Shown here one piece after another: positions 1 to 6,702 of a stretch of DNA of 9,676 bases; the first letter of the stretch is position 1, and the number at the start of each line of letters is the position of its first letter. The translations under genes were made by a program, and so were the position numbers. Source of the DNA: Candidatus Hydrogenedentota bacterium. GTDB lineage: Bacteria; Hydrogenedentota; Hydrogenedentia; Hydrogenedentales; SLHB01. The notes beneath the pieces were generated by a model that made no database searches, had not been told where the DNA came from, and saw only the letters and a list, made by a program, of their open reading frames with translations. Location: contig DUZM01000191.1 in the NCBI GenBank assembly GCA_013349485.1, positions 1 through 9,676 of the forward strand, read 5' to 3'.

Positions 1-1138
1 AAGGCTGCGACAACGCCTCTTCTTCAGGGAACAAGTACTGAACTTCAGGCGCCCGAACCGGCTCTTGTGTTCTCTCTCGAGCCGGCGCAGCCGCCGCAGG
101 CGGCTCGGCCTTGGGCGCAGGGCGGGGCGCAGCGGCACGGCCCGCGCCGCTCAGGAACTCTTCCGACACGCCTCTCGAGAAACCCGCCGCGATCACCGTG
201 ACTTGCAACTCCGGACGCTCCTGCTCGTCCACCACCGCTCCGAAAATAATATTCGCATCCGGGTGCGCCGCCTCCTTCACCGCGCTGACGGCGTCCTGGA
301 TTTCCCGCATCCCGATGTCGCAGCCGCCTTTGATGTTTACGACGACGCCCATGGCCCCGTGAATATTCGACTGCTCGAGCAACGGACACACGATGGCGTC
401 TTGCGCCGCGCGTGCCGCGCGCTGTTCGCCCTCGGCGACGCCAATTCCCATCAACGCGCGCCCGCGCGCTTCCATAATCGTGCGCACGTCGGCAAAATCG
501 AGGTTGATCAGGCCCGGAACCGTGATCAGCTCCGTAATGGCCCGTACCCCGTTATGCAACACCTCGTCGGCCTCCTCGAATGCATTCAGAAGCGATATGT
601 TCTTTTGACACAGTGTGGCCAGGCGGTCGTTGGGCACGACGATCAACGTGTCGACGTGTTCCTCGAGCGCGGCCAGCCCCTTGAGCGCATTGTCCATCCG
701 TTCCTTGCCCTCGAACTGGAACGGAAGCGTCACAATCCCAACCGTCAGCGCCCCGCTCGCCCGCGCCACTTCCGCCACAATCGGCGACGCACCGGTGCCG
801 GTGCCCCCCCCGAGCCCCGCCGTCAAGAAAACCATGTCCGCGCCCCGCAATACCTCCGTCACGCGCTCCCGATCCTCCAACGCAGACTTCTCGCCGATTT
901 CCGGACGTGCACCCGACCCCAGTCCCTGCGTGATATTCGCGCCGATTTGCAGCCGTGTACCCGCCGCCGAGGTCTTCAGCGCTTGCGCGTCCGTGTTTAT
1001 GGCAATGAAGTCAACGTCCTTCAAACCCGCCTGGACCATCCGCGCGACCGCATTCCCGCCGCCGCCCCCGATCCCGCAGACCTTTATCACGGCCCGCTGA
1101 TCGAACGACGCAAACTCGTCAGACATCCCGATAACCAT
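1..1138 (-). CDS. ftsZ: Cell division GTPase FtsZ (3' end beyond window)
   Basis: FtsZ is the tubulin-like GTPase that polymerises at mid-cell into the Z ring and recruits the division machinery. The visible 379 codons show an N-terminal glycine-rich loop (CGIGGGGGNA, residues 21-30), the tubulin signature GGGTGTG (110-116, followed by AS where most FtsZ have AA), and the T7-loop motif NLDFADVR (212-219) that completes the GTPase site of the adjacent subunit. The C-terminal FtsZ domain follows to about residue 325, then an Ala/Pro-rich linker. The conserved C-terminal tail that binds FtsA/ZipA is not reached before the window ends. The start at 1138 has GGGAG seven bases upstream; ATG at 1126 (MSDEF) is an alternative but lies 14 bases from the nearest purine-rich site. 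ftsA, the usual upstream neighbour, is missing; a TIR gene lies there instead. Confidence 0.97.
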   Translation of the reverse strand, partial: MVIGMSDEFASFDQRAVIKVCGIGGGGGNAVARMVQAGLKDVDFIAINTDAQALKTSAAGTRLQIGANITQGLGSGARPEIGEKSALEDRERVTEVLRGADMVFLTAGLGGGTGTGASPIVAEVARASGALTVGIVTLPFQFEGKERMDNALKGLAALEEHVDTLIVVPNDRLATLCQKNISLLNAFEEADEVLHNGVRAITELITVPGLINLDFADVRTIMEARGRALMGIGVAEGEQRAARAAQDAIVCPLLEQSNIHGAMGVVVNIKGGCDIGMREIQDAVSAVKEAAHPDANIIFGAVVDEQERPELQVTVIAAGFSRGVSEEFLSGAGRAAAPRPAPKAEPPAAAAPARERTQEPVRAPEVQYLFPEEEALSQP

Positions 1139-1433
1139 TTCCTCTCTCCCACACCCGCCGCGCACCTCCCACCCTACGCCGGCCGCGCCTATCTTATCAC
1201 CGCAGACCGTACACTAACAACTTGTCAACGCCCCGGCGGAACACGTGTCATGGAGCAAACCGCATATCGGCGCACGCCCTCTTCGGCGCGAAATGTAATC
1301 CAGGTCCCGCGCCCGGGTGGTTCCGTGCCTCGGGGATGGTTGGTGAGAAAAGAGGCCAGGCCGCACGGTCTTGCTATCGGTCGGCCGGCAGGGGTCTTGC
1401 GGTCGTCAAGACAACACGCGCCATGTGTAATCA
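1139..1433. other. Intergenic region upstream of ftsZ
   Basis: About 295 bases lie between the TIR gene stop and the ftsZ start. On the minus strand there is a TTGACA (1228-1223), but the only -10-like hexamer in reach, TAAGAT (1196-1191), is 26 bases away, so no convincing sigma-70 promoter can be drawn. No strong stem followed by a T run was seen, so a terminator for the TIR gene is not evident. A 70-codon minus-strand frame starting with ATGA overlap at 1437 has no recognisable motif and is not called. Confidence 0.5.
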
Positions 1434-2987
1434 TCATGTGCGCAACGCGTCATGCAAAAGTTGAAGCGCTTTATCATATAGACAACAATCTTCCCAGTTG
1501 CTGAAATCCAACACCTGCCGGCTCCCGATCAGTCTTGCCCACGCCCGTGTACTGCGAAACAAATACTCATCTATCCTTATTGGCACAAGAATGGCTCGTT
1601 TACGCTCGGCTTCAAGACGGACAGCTTCGTTCACCTCATTCCTGACCCACCAACTATCTAGCGAATTCTCAGAGACAACCACAAGGAGCTTGTTCGACTC
1701 TCCGATTGCACGGAACAAGGTCTCCAAGACATCATCGCCCGGTTTCATGCTGTCTGGAGACCTGAAGTGCGTGATCCCTGCCTTCCCCAGACTTAAGCAC
1801 AGCTTATCAACAAAGGCGCTGTCTTTGCTTGAATGGCTGATGAATAGGGTGAACGTGGTCGGCTGTGCACGTAGCACATCGTCCTTAAAGCCGATATATC
1901 GTCTTATCATACGGGCAGTTATCGGGCACATGTTAAATATTCTAGTGTTCTGTTCTTGCAGCCACGGCAGGTGTTTTTCGTTTCTAATGCCGGCCTTGAT
2001 AAGCCGAGGTAAGTGCTGCTTGAAAACGACATTCAATAGTGCGTCCTTGTCTTCTGGCTGCGGATTTCCAAAGAAGTACAGTCTGTCCGGGTAGAACTCG
2101 GTCTCTCCCGAAAGCAATTTGTCATTTGTCTTGTTCACCTCGAACAGCCCAATCGGACGCCCAAGGATCTTGTGGTTGCTGATCTCGCCGTCCAAAAGAA
2201 GCGCATTGCCCTCAACGGGAATCCTTGCGATTTTGTCGACTTCTATGGAGAAGTCAGACGCCGTGATATTTACAAAGCAGCGCGTTCTCGGATTTGTTAA
2301 GAGAGGAAAACCATCCGCCGATACAAGCGTTGCGCACAATCGGTCAGGACCGTCAATCCAGTCAACGTCCACTTCAAAACGCTTGAGACTTCGGAAGTCC
2401 ATCCGACCAAAAAACGAGTTCCACTGCTCCCGAGCTATTTCAAATTCCGGCCTTTCGATTGCTCTTCCTTCAGCGGATCGATAAACGTAGTCCCTGTTCC
2501 CAAACAGCGCTATTATTATCAACTCCTCGCTGAGTTCTCTGCCAATTGTGATGGTAGGATCGATTAGTTCCGCAAATGAGTCACAGCCACCGTTTGCTAT
2601 GTTCCATCCCAGTGGGAGAACATCACGGGAAAACAGACAATAGAACTCCTGACCGTCCATTAGCAGTATCGGAAGAGTGCCGCCACTGGCGTACCGAAAC
2701 CGGAAATCCGTGTCTTCATGTATTACGTTACCGATCGACCTTTCAAGGAGAGCTTTGTCGAAAACTGCTTCATATTTCGCCGCCTTGTTGGCAAAGTCAG
2801 GGATAGCGTCTTGGATTCTCTCCCTCGTAATCCTTTGCGTTATTGCTTTCTCGGTCTCGGCAAACTCGACCGTGAGCACGCATTCGGCGGTCGTTTTCCG
2901 AAGTGCGAATCTTGAGAGAAGCACCTGGATGAATGACGGCTCTGCCCACGACAAATGCTCGATTCCATCTATCTTATCCCAGTCCAT
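1434..2987 (-). CDS. TIR-domain protein with N-terminal Nudix-like domain
   Basis: 517 residues; probably an NAD-linked effector or signalling protein of a defence or stress system. Seen: the C-terminal part (about 377-515) is a TIR domain, beginning FTLFISHSSKDSAFVDKL, with the helix motif SWWVRNEVNEAV in which E451 sits where the catalytic glutamate of TIR NADases lies. The N-terminal half carries a Nudix-box-like stretch: NGGCDSFAE (132-140) then GRELSEEL (149-156). This matches G-x5-E and RELxEE, but with nine rather than seven residues between E140 and R150. A basic, mostly beta-predicted region (about 200-370) follows without a recognised family. The start at 2987 has AGGAG eight bases upstream; an in-frame ATG at 3026 would overlap the predicted -10 and lacks a binding site. 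Known: TIR enzymes cleave NAD+, and Nudix enzymes hydrolyse or bind ADP-ribose and other nucleoside diphosphates. Inferred: the fused domain may sense or process a nucleotide linked to TIR activity. No partner gene adjoins it. Base composition is visibly more A+T-rich than the neighbours, suggesting transfer. Confidence 0.88.
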   Translation of the reverse strand: MDWDKIDGIEHLSWAEPSFIQVLLSRFALRKTTAECVLTVEFAETEKAITQRITRERIQDAIPDFANKAAKYEAVFDKALLERSIGNVIHEDTDFRFRYASGGTLPILLMDGQEFYCLFSRDVLPLGWNIANGGCDSFAELIDPTITIGRELSEELIIIALFGNRDYVYRSAEGRAIERPEFEIAREQWNSFFGRMDFRSLKRFEVDVDWIDGPDRLCATLVSADGFPLLTNPRTRCFVNITASDFSIEVDKIARIPVEGNALLLDGEISNHKILGRPIGLFEVNKTNDKLLSGETEFYPDRLYFFGNPQPEDKDALLNVVFKQHLPRLIKAGIRNEKHLPWLQEQNTRIFNMCPITARMIRRYIGFKDDVLRAQPTTFTLFISHSSKDSAFVDKLCLSLGKAGITHFRSPDSMKPGDDVLETLFRAIGESNKLLVVVSENSLDSWWVRNEVNEAVRLEAERKRAILVPIRIDEYLFRSTRAWARLIGSRQVLDFSNWEDCCLYDKALQLLHDALRT

Positions 2988-3025
2988 CAAGTCTTCTCCT
3001 CTCCATGAAAGCTGCCCACCTTGCA

Positions 3026-3034
3026 ATTATACCA
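3026..3034 (-). promoter_or_regulatory. Extended -10 promoter of the TIR gene
   Basis: On the minus strand the sequence reads TGGTATAAT: a perfect TATAAT hexamer (3031-3026) preceded by the TGn extension. There is no good -35 at 16-18 bases, which extended -10 promoters can do without. Transcription would start near 3019, leaving a leader of about 30 bases that contains the AGGAG site (3000-2996) of the ATG at 2987. The TIR gene therefore appears to have its own promoter. Confidence 0.5.
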
Positions 3035-3513
3035 AGTGGTGCTTTTGATATACCTTCGACCAGGAGATAAGACCTGGTAGATGACCTTTCCTGAGAGCTG
3101 ACGTACGGCAACTGCTGTGTTCCGACTTGCACGAAGCCAATCTTTACCTGTGCAGCAGGACGCCCCGCTGGTCTCCCGCCTTTCTGTTGTCCGCCCTATT
3201 CCTGGACGAAAACGGCTGGCGGCCTCTGCTCACGCGCCCATCATCATCATCGCCCATGACGCGGCTGCGATTCAAGGCAGGCCCGACGGATACTGCGCTA
3301 TTCTATGGCACCTGGGCCCACCGTAAGCAGATGAGCCGCAGCGCTTTGAACTGACGCGGGCGGATTCAAAGTATAAGTGCATCACCGAATTCTGCTAGGA
3401 CAGCCCTCGGTGCTCGATACTCGGATGGTAGACCACCATATAGAACGCGTTGCCGCGCGCGTTATTCCGTACCGAAATGCCGAAATTGAGGCCCGGCAAC
3501 CGGCAACTCTCCG
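3035..3513. other. Gene-poor stretch between TIR gene and FtsQ-like fragment
   Basis: About 480 bases without a gene I can support. Several 60-85 codon frames exist on both strands (for example plus 3127-3354 and minus 3395-3652), but none shows a family motif or a ribosome binding site. The minus-strand frame ending at 3395 has a protein-like tail (GLNFGISVRNNARGN) and might be a decayed fragment. No trace of the FtsA N-terminus, which would be expected just here after ftsQ, was recognised. A short ATC repeat lies near 3240-3251. No tRNA fold or transposase remnant was recognised. Confidence 0.5.
3059..3078. repeat. Inverted repeat upstream of the TIR promoter
   Basis: ACCAGG (3059-3064) and CCTGGT (3073-3078) form a perfect 6-base inverted repeat around an 8-base centre, about 28 bases upstream of the predicted -10. 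A shorter ACCA-AG-TGGT element (3031-3040) overlaps the extended -10 itself and shares the ACCA/TGGT ends. The position fits an operator, but a 6-base repeat can arise by chance. Confidence 0.3.
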
Positions 3514-3861
3514 CTACCTGCAGACGGGCTCGTTGCCGAAGCGGAGGTCGAGGTATTCCTGGCAGGGGGGATCGACGCGTTCCATGTGTCCGGTTTCGCG
3601 CCAGATGAGGTCTAGTCGATGGGCTTCGTTGACGAAATCGCGGCGGCCCCACCGGATCTCGAACGGCAGTTCGTCGCAGTACATGCGGATGTGGTCTTCG
3701 TGCGGCGCGGCGATCTCGGATACGGTGACGTGTCCGGCCATGTCGGTGCGCTGAAACGCGGCCCCCTGCGCCTTGGCCGCATCGACAAGGTCAGTCAGGA
3801 ATTTGCTCGAGTTCCTGCCAACGGGCGTACAGGGCGTCGACTTGGGCTTGGGCTTTTTCAA
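3514..3861 (-). CDS. C-terminal FtsQ/DivIB-like fragment, probably a broken gene
   Basis: FtsQ is a single-pass inner-membrane division protein with a POTRA domain and a C-terminal beta domain that binds FtsB/FtsL. Seen: residues about 21-115 of this 115-residue frame read like the end of that beta domain. There is a strand and turn followed by ELPFEIRWGRRDF (64-76), a helix with an RLDLIW segment (82-87), and the closing strand YLDLRFGNEPVCR (103-115), which resembles the IDLRYxNxxxVR ending of FtsQ. The transmembrane helix and POTRA domain are absent. The first 23 codons overlap the end of the ABC-F gene in another frame and look non-native (MKKPKPKSTP). An internal ATG at 3741 would give only 75 residues and has no binding site. 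The same strand as ftsZ and its place upstream of it support the ftsQ reading. The family call rests on pattern recognition; a full-length small protein of unknown function is the alternative. Confidence 0.55.
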   Translation of the reverse strand: MKKPKPKSTPCTPVGRNSSKFLTDLVDAAKAQGAAFQRTDMAGHVTVSEIAAPHEDHIRMYCDELPFEIRWGRRDFVNEAHRLDLIWRETGHMERVDPPCQEYLDLRFGNEPVCR

Positions 3862-5722
3862 ATGCCGCGAGGGTCTCGCGAACGGCCGCGTAGTCCCCCT
3901 GATAAAATGAAGGTTCCTCGATGCGCGCCCGGAGTGCGGCGAGGGCTTCCTCAGCGGCGGCGATGTCTTGCTCGATGCGTTCGAGTTCTCTTTTCTCTGC
4001 CCAAGTCAGACGTCTTTGTGCTTGACCGGTTCTCACGCGCTTGCTTGGTTTGTCTGGTGGCCGGGGCCTTGCCGAAACGTGTGTTGCCGCGCGTTTCTCG
4101 CAGAAAGTGAGGTGGTCCTCGTAGTTGCCGGCAACCTGCACGACCCGTCCGTCGCCCTCGAACACGAGCATATGTGTGCAGACCCGATCCAGGAAGTATC
4201 GATCATGACTGACGATCATCGCGCAGCCCTCGAAGGCTTCTACGGCCTCTTCGAGGACGCGCAACGTTGCGAGGTCCAGGTCGTTGGTGGGTTCGTCAAG
4301 CATGAGGAAGTTGCCGCCGCGAAGCAGTTTCTTCGCAAGGTCTATACGGCTGCGCTCGCCGCCTGACAAATTGCGCATGGGCGTGTCGACGGCCGCCTGG
4401 TCGAATAGGAATTGTTCGAGGTAAACGGGCACGTAGATCCGGCGGCCACGCACGTCCAGTTCCTTTGTGCCCCCGGAAACGTGTTCGAGGATGGTCCTAT
4501 CGGGGTCGATTGCCTCGTGGCCCTGATCCACGTACAAAAACTCGGTGGCCTCGCCGCGGACTATGGCACCGGCATCGGGCGCCTCCTCGCCCATCAGTGT
4601 CCGAAGCAAAGTCGTCTTGCCGCAGCCGCTCGGGCCGACGACGCCCACCCGCATCTCCTTCTGCATGATGAGCGAGAGATCGCGGAACAATGTGGTGTCG
4701 TCGTATGCGCGTGCGATGTGATCCGCCTCGAGAATACACTTCCCCAGGCGCCTTGGCGAAGGAATTGCAAACGTGAACACTCGTTCGGCCGGCACATCGT
4801 CCTGTGTATCGAGCGCGCGATAGCGCTGGATCCGCGCCTTCTGTTTGGTGGTTCTCGCCTTGGCGCCGCGTCTAAGCCAGGCCAGTTCCCGTTGCAGGGC
4901 GGCCAGGCGGTTAGCTTCCGCGCGGGCCTCGTACGCTGCGCGCTCAGCCTTGTATTTCAGAAAGCCGCGGTAGCTGCCCCGGGTGCTGTACAGGCTGCGG
5001 CGCTCGACCTCCACGATCCGATTCGAAACGCGCTCGAGAAAGTAACGGTCATGGGTGGCAAACACACAGCTTCCTTCGTGCCTGGCGAGAAACGCTTCGA
5101 GCCACTCGATGGTGTTTACGTCGATATGGTTCGTGGGTTCGTCCAGCAGCAGCACGTCCGGGCGCTGAAGCAGCGCCACGGCCAGCTCGGCGCGCCGGCG
5201 TTCCCCGCCAGACAACGTGTCAAGCGGCCGATCGGGCTCGGGCAATCGGAGGGCGATCGAGGCCTTTTTGACGTCGCGGTCGAGGTGCCACGCATCGGCG
5301 ACATCGAGGTGGCGATCGAGTTCGGCCAATTCCTCAGCCAGGCGCGCATGTTCCCGGGCATCGGCAGGCAGCGCGGCGAGTTTCTCGGACAGTAGCCGGT
5401 GTTGCGCGAGGAGTCTCCGGACAGACGCCGCGGCCCCTTCAAGCGCATCGCCGAGACGCTGTCGGTGATCGAGGCCGCAGACTTGGCTGAGCATGGCAAT
5501 CCGCAGCCCTTGCTTGCGCGTCACGACGCCCGCGTCGGGTGAGTCGAGCCCAGCCATGATTTTCAGCAATGTAGATTTGCCGGCGCCGTTGTTTCCGATC
5601 AATCCTATGCGGTCGCCTTCGTGGAGGGTCAGCGAGACTTCGTTCAGGACAGGTTGCGCCCCAAAACTCTTGGACACATCTTGTACGGTCAAGACCGCTT
5701 CTGGGGAAGGATTCGCACCCAT
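3791..5722 (-). CDS. uup: Uup-type ABC-F ATPase
   Basis: Soluble duplicated ATPase of the ABC-F family, which acts on ribosomes or, for Uup, has been tied to DNA and ribosome quality functions; it lacks membrane segments. In 643 residues it shows Walker A GNNGAGKST (43-51), signature LSGGE (170-174), Walker B LLLDEPTNH (191-199) and ATHDRYF (222-228). The inter-domain linker with a basic helix pair (about 255-325, containing RGAKARTTKQKAR) follows. The second half has Walker A GPSGCGKTT (363-371), LSGGE (452-456), LMLDEPTND (473-481) and SHDRYF (505-510). The final 75 residues are a charged coiled coil (about 570-640) typical of Uup. The start at 5722 fits family length and has AGAGG ten bases upstream; the open frame continues upstream to 6082, but that part runs under the divergent gene and is low-complexity. 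Its stop lies within the start of the FtsQ-like frame, an overlap of 71 bases. Confidence 0.93.
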   Translation of the reverse strand: MGANPSPEAVLTVQDVSKSFGAQPVLNEVSLTLHEGDRIGLIGNNGAGKSTLLKIMAGLDSPDAGVVTRKQGLRIAMLSQVCGLDHRQRLGDALEGAAASVRRLLAQHRLLSEKLAALPADAREHARLAEELAELDRHLDVADAWHLDRDVKKASIALRLPEPDRPLDTLSGGERRRAELAVALLQRPDVLLLDEPTNHIDVNTIEWLEAFLARHEGSCVFATHDRYFLERVSNRIVEVERRSLYSTRGSYRGFLKYKAERAAYEARAEANRLAALQRELAWLRRGAKARTTKQKARIQRYRALDTQDDVPAERVFTFAIPSPRRLGKCILEADHIARAYDDTTLFRDLSLIMQKEMRVGVVGPSGCGKTTLLRTLMGEEAPDAGAIVRGEATEFLYVDQGHEAIDPDRTILEHVSGGTKELDVRGRRIYVPVYLEQFLFDQAAVDTPMRNLSGGERSRIDLAKKLLRGGNFLMLDEPTNDLDLATLRVLEEAVEAFEGCAMIVSHDRYFLDRVCTHMLVFEGDGRVVQVAGNYEDHLTFCEKRAATHVSARPRPPDKPSKRVRTGQAQRRLTWAEKRELERIEQDIAAAEEALAALRARIEEPSFYQGDYAAVRETLAAFEKAQAQVDALYARWQELEQIPD

Positions 5723-5761
5723 CCTGTCGATGCCTCTTGTGAAATGCTGCGTGCGCACGGG

Positions 5762-5791
5762 AGAGTACCATTGATCCGGAGGCATTGACAA
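5762..5791 (-). promoter_or_regulatory. Candidate promoter of the ABC-F gene
   Basis: On the minus strand TTGTCA (5791-5786) and TACTCT (5767-5762) are separated by 18 bases, with TGG directly before the -10. The -35 matches the consensus at five of six positions and the -10 at four. The start site would be near 5755, about 33 bases before the ATG at 5722. Confidence 0.3.
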
Positions 5792-5951
5792 AACGCTCCG
5801 TTTGGCCACGCTTTGCGCATTCGCGCTGAGTTGGCGTAAGCTTCGCGCAAGGGGAAACGCGCGAGCGGCGCGTTCTTGACCTGACAGGATGCCGTTGAAT
5901 GCGGAGACAGAATTTTGCGGCGACAAGGCCAGTAAGAATCGGAGGCGCGGT

Positions 5952-6596
5952 ATGCCAAGTTCGCTCGAAGCGTCCCTGGACGGATTGCTGACTGAGGTGC
6001 GCGCGTGTCGGGTCTGCGCATCGGCGTTGCCCTTGGGACCACGGCCGATAGTCCGGGGCCGTGTCACCGCGTGCATTCTCATTGCGGGTCAGGCGCCGGG
6101 CGTCAAGGTGCATCAAACCGGCGTCCCGTGGAACGACCCGAGCGGCGATCGGCTCCGCGCATGGATGCAAGTGGATCGAGAGACCTTCTACGACGAGGCC
6201 CGTATCGCCATAATCCCCACAGGATTCTGCTATCCTGGCCGAGCGGCCAAAGGCGACTTGCCGCCCCGTAAGGAATGCGCGCAGATCTGGTTGCCGCGTC
6301 TCCTGCGCCATTTGCCCAATATTCGGCTGACGCTGCTCTGCGGACGATTTGCCCAGCGACTCCATCTCGGGGCGCGAATGAAGAATTCATTGGCCGAAAC
6401 CGTCCGGGCGTGGCGGGAATACGCGCCCGAATTCTTTCCGTTGCCCCATCCATCTTCGCGCAATGTAGGGTGGTTTGAGAAGAATTCTTGGTTCGCGGCG
6501 GAGGTACTCCCTGGATTACGCTGTGCCGTGCAAACGGTTCTGGGAAGCGCAGAGCCTGGGTACGCGGCTTTCCGCCCCGACACTTCTTTCGGTTGA
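5952..6596 (+). CDS. Uracil-DNA glycosylase superfamily protein, iron-sulfur type
   Basis: Likely removes uracil or another deaminated base from DNA as the first step of base-excision repair. Of 214 residues, motif 1 is GQAPG (46-50), continuing to TGVPWNDPSGDRL (56-68); motif 2 is HPSSRN (166-171). Four cysteines, C19-x2-C22 and C93/C109 (16 apart), have the arrangement of the [4Fe-4S] ligands of family 4 enzymes. The TGxxxxDxSGDxL run resembles family 5 (UDGb) more than family 4, so the protein belongs to a less characterised branch usually annotated only as uracil-DNA glycosylase family protein. The start at 5952 has GGAGG six bases upstream; an in-frame ATG at 5889 is not supported. It is transcribed away from the ABC-F gene. 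Family assignment is firm; substrate is inferred. Confidence 0.9.
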   Translation: MPSSLEASLDGLLTEVRACRVCASALPLGPRPIVRGRVTACILIAGQAPGVKVHQTGVPWNDPSGDRLRAWMQVDRETFYDEARIAIIPTGFCYPGRAAKGDLPPRKECAQIWLPRLLRHLPNIRLTLLCGRFAQRLHLGARMKNSLAETVRAWREYAPEFFPLPHPSSRNVGWFEKNSWFAAEVLPGLRCAVQTVLGSAEPGYAAFRPDTSFG

Positions 6597-6622
6597 TGTA
6601 ACTCGAGCCGCCGGGCCATAAT
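6593..6622 (+). promoter_or_regulatory. Candidate promoter for the URO-D-like operon
   Basis: TTGATG (6593-6598) and CATAAT (6617-6622) are 18 bases apart. The -35 matches four of six and the -10 five of six consensus positions. Transcription from about 6629 would give a leader of some 74 bases before the ATG at 6703. The -35 overlaps the last codons of the preceding glycosylase gene. Confidence 0.35.
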
Positions 6623-6702
6623 GCGGACAACGTAGCAGTGCTGTGCCAAATTGTTGCGGGCGCCTTCGTTTTTTGCCACCCGTTTCTGCTGGAGCCAGGG
6701 CT

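Noticed and set aside
1191..1228. TTGACA with TAAGAT as an ftsZ promoter
   Set aside because: The 26-base spacing is too long for a sigma-70 promoter; no better -10 was seen at 16-18 bases.
1225..1437. 70-codon minus-strand frame coupled by ATGA overlap to the TIR stop
   Set aside because: No binding site, no motif, and a composition typical of chance frames in G+C-rich spacer.
65..1504. 479-codon plus-strand open frame
   Set aside because: It is the antisense shadow of ftsZ: arginine/proline-rich with no motifs, while the minus strand gives a full FtsZ sequence.
3237..3251. Short ATC repeat
   Set aside because: Four units only; ordinary simple-sequence variation with no sign of function.
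3117..3354. Two overlapping plus-strand frames of 69 and 75 codons
   Set aside because: They lack ribosome binding sites and recognisable motifs, and neither frame is more protein-like than the other.
4412..5395. 327-codon plus-strand open frame
   Set aside because: It lies antisense to the ABC-F gene, whose Walker and signature motifs are all in frame on the minus strand.
5723..6082. 120-codon N-terminal extension of the ABC-F gene
   Set aside because: Family length and the domain start fit ATG 5722; the extension is low-complexity and runs antisense through the glycosylase start.
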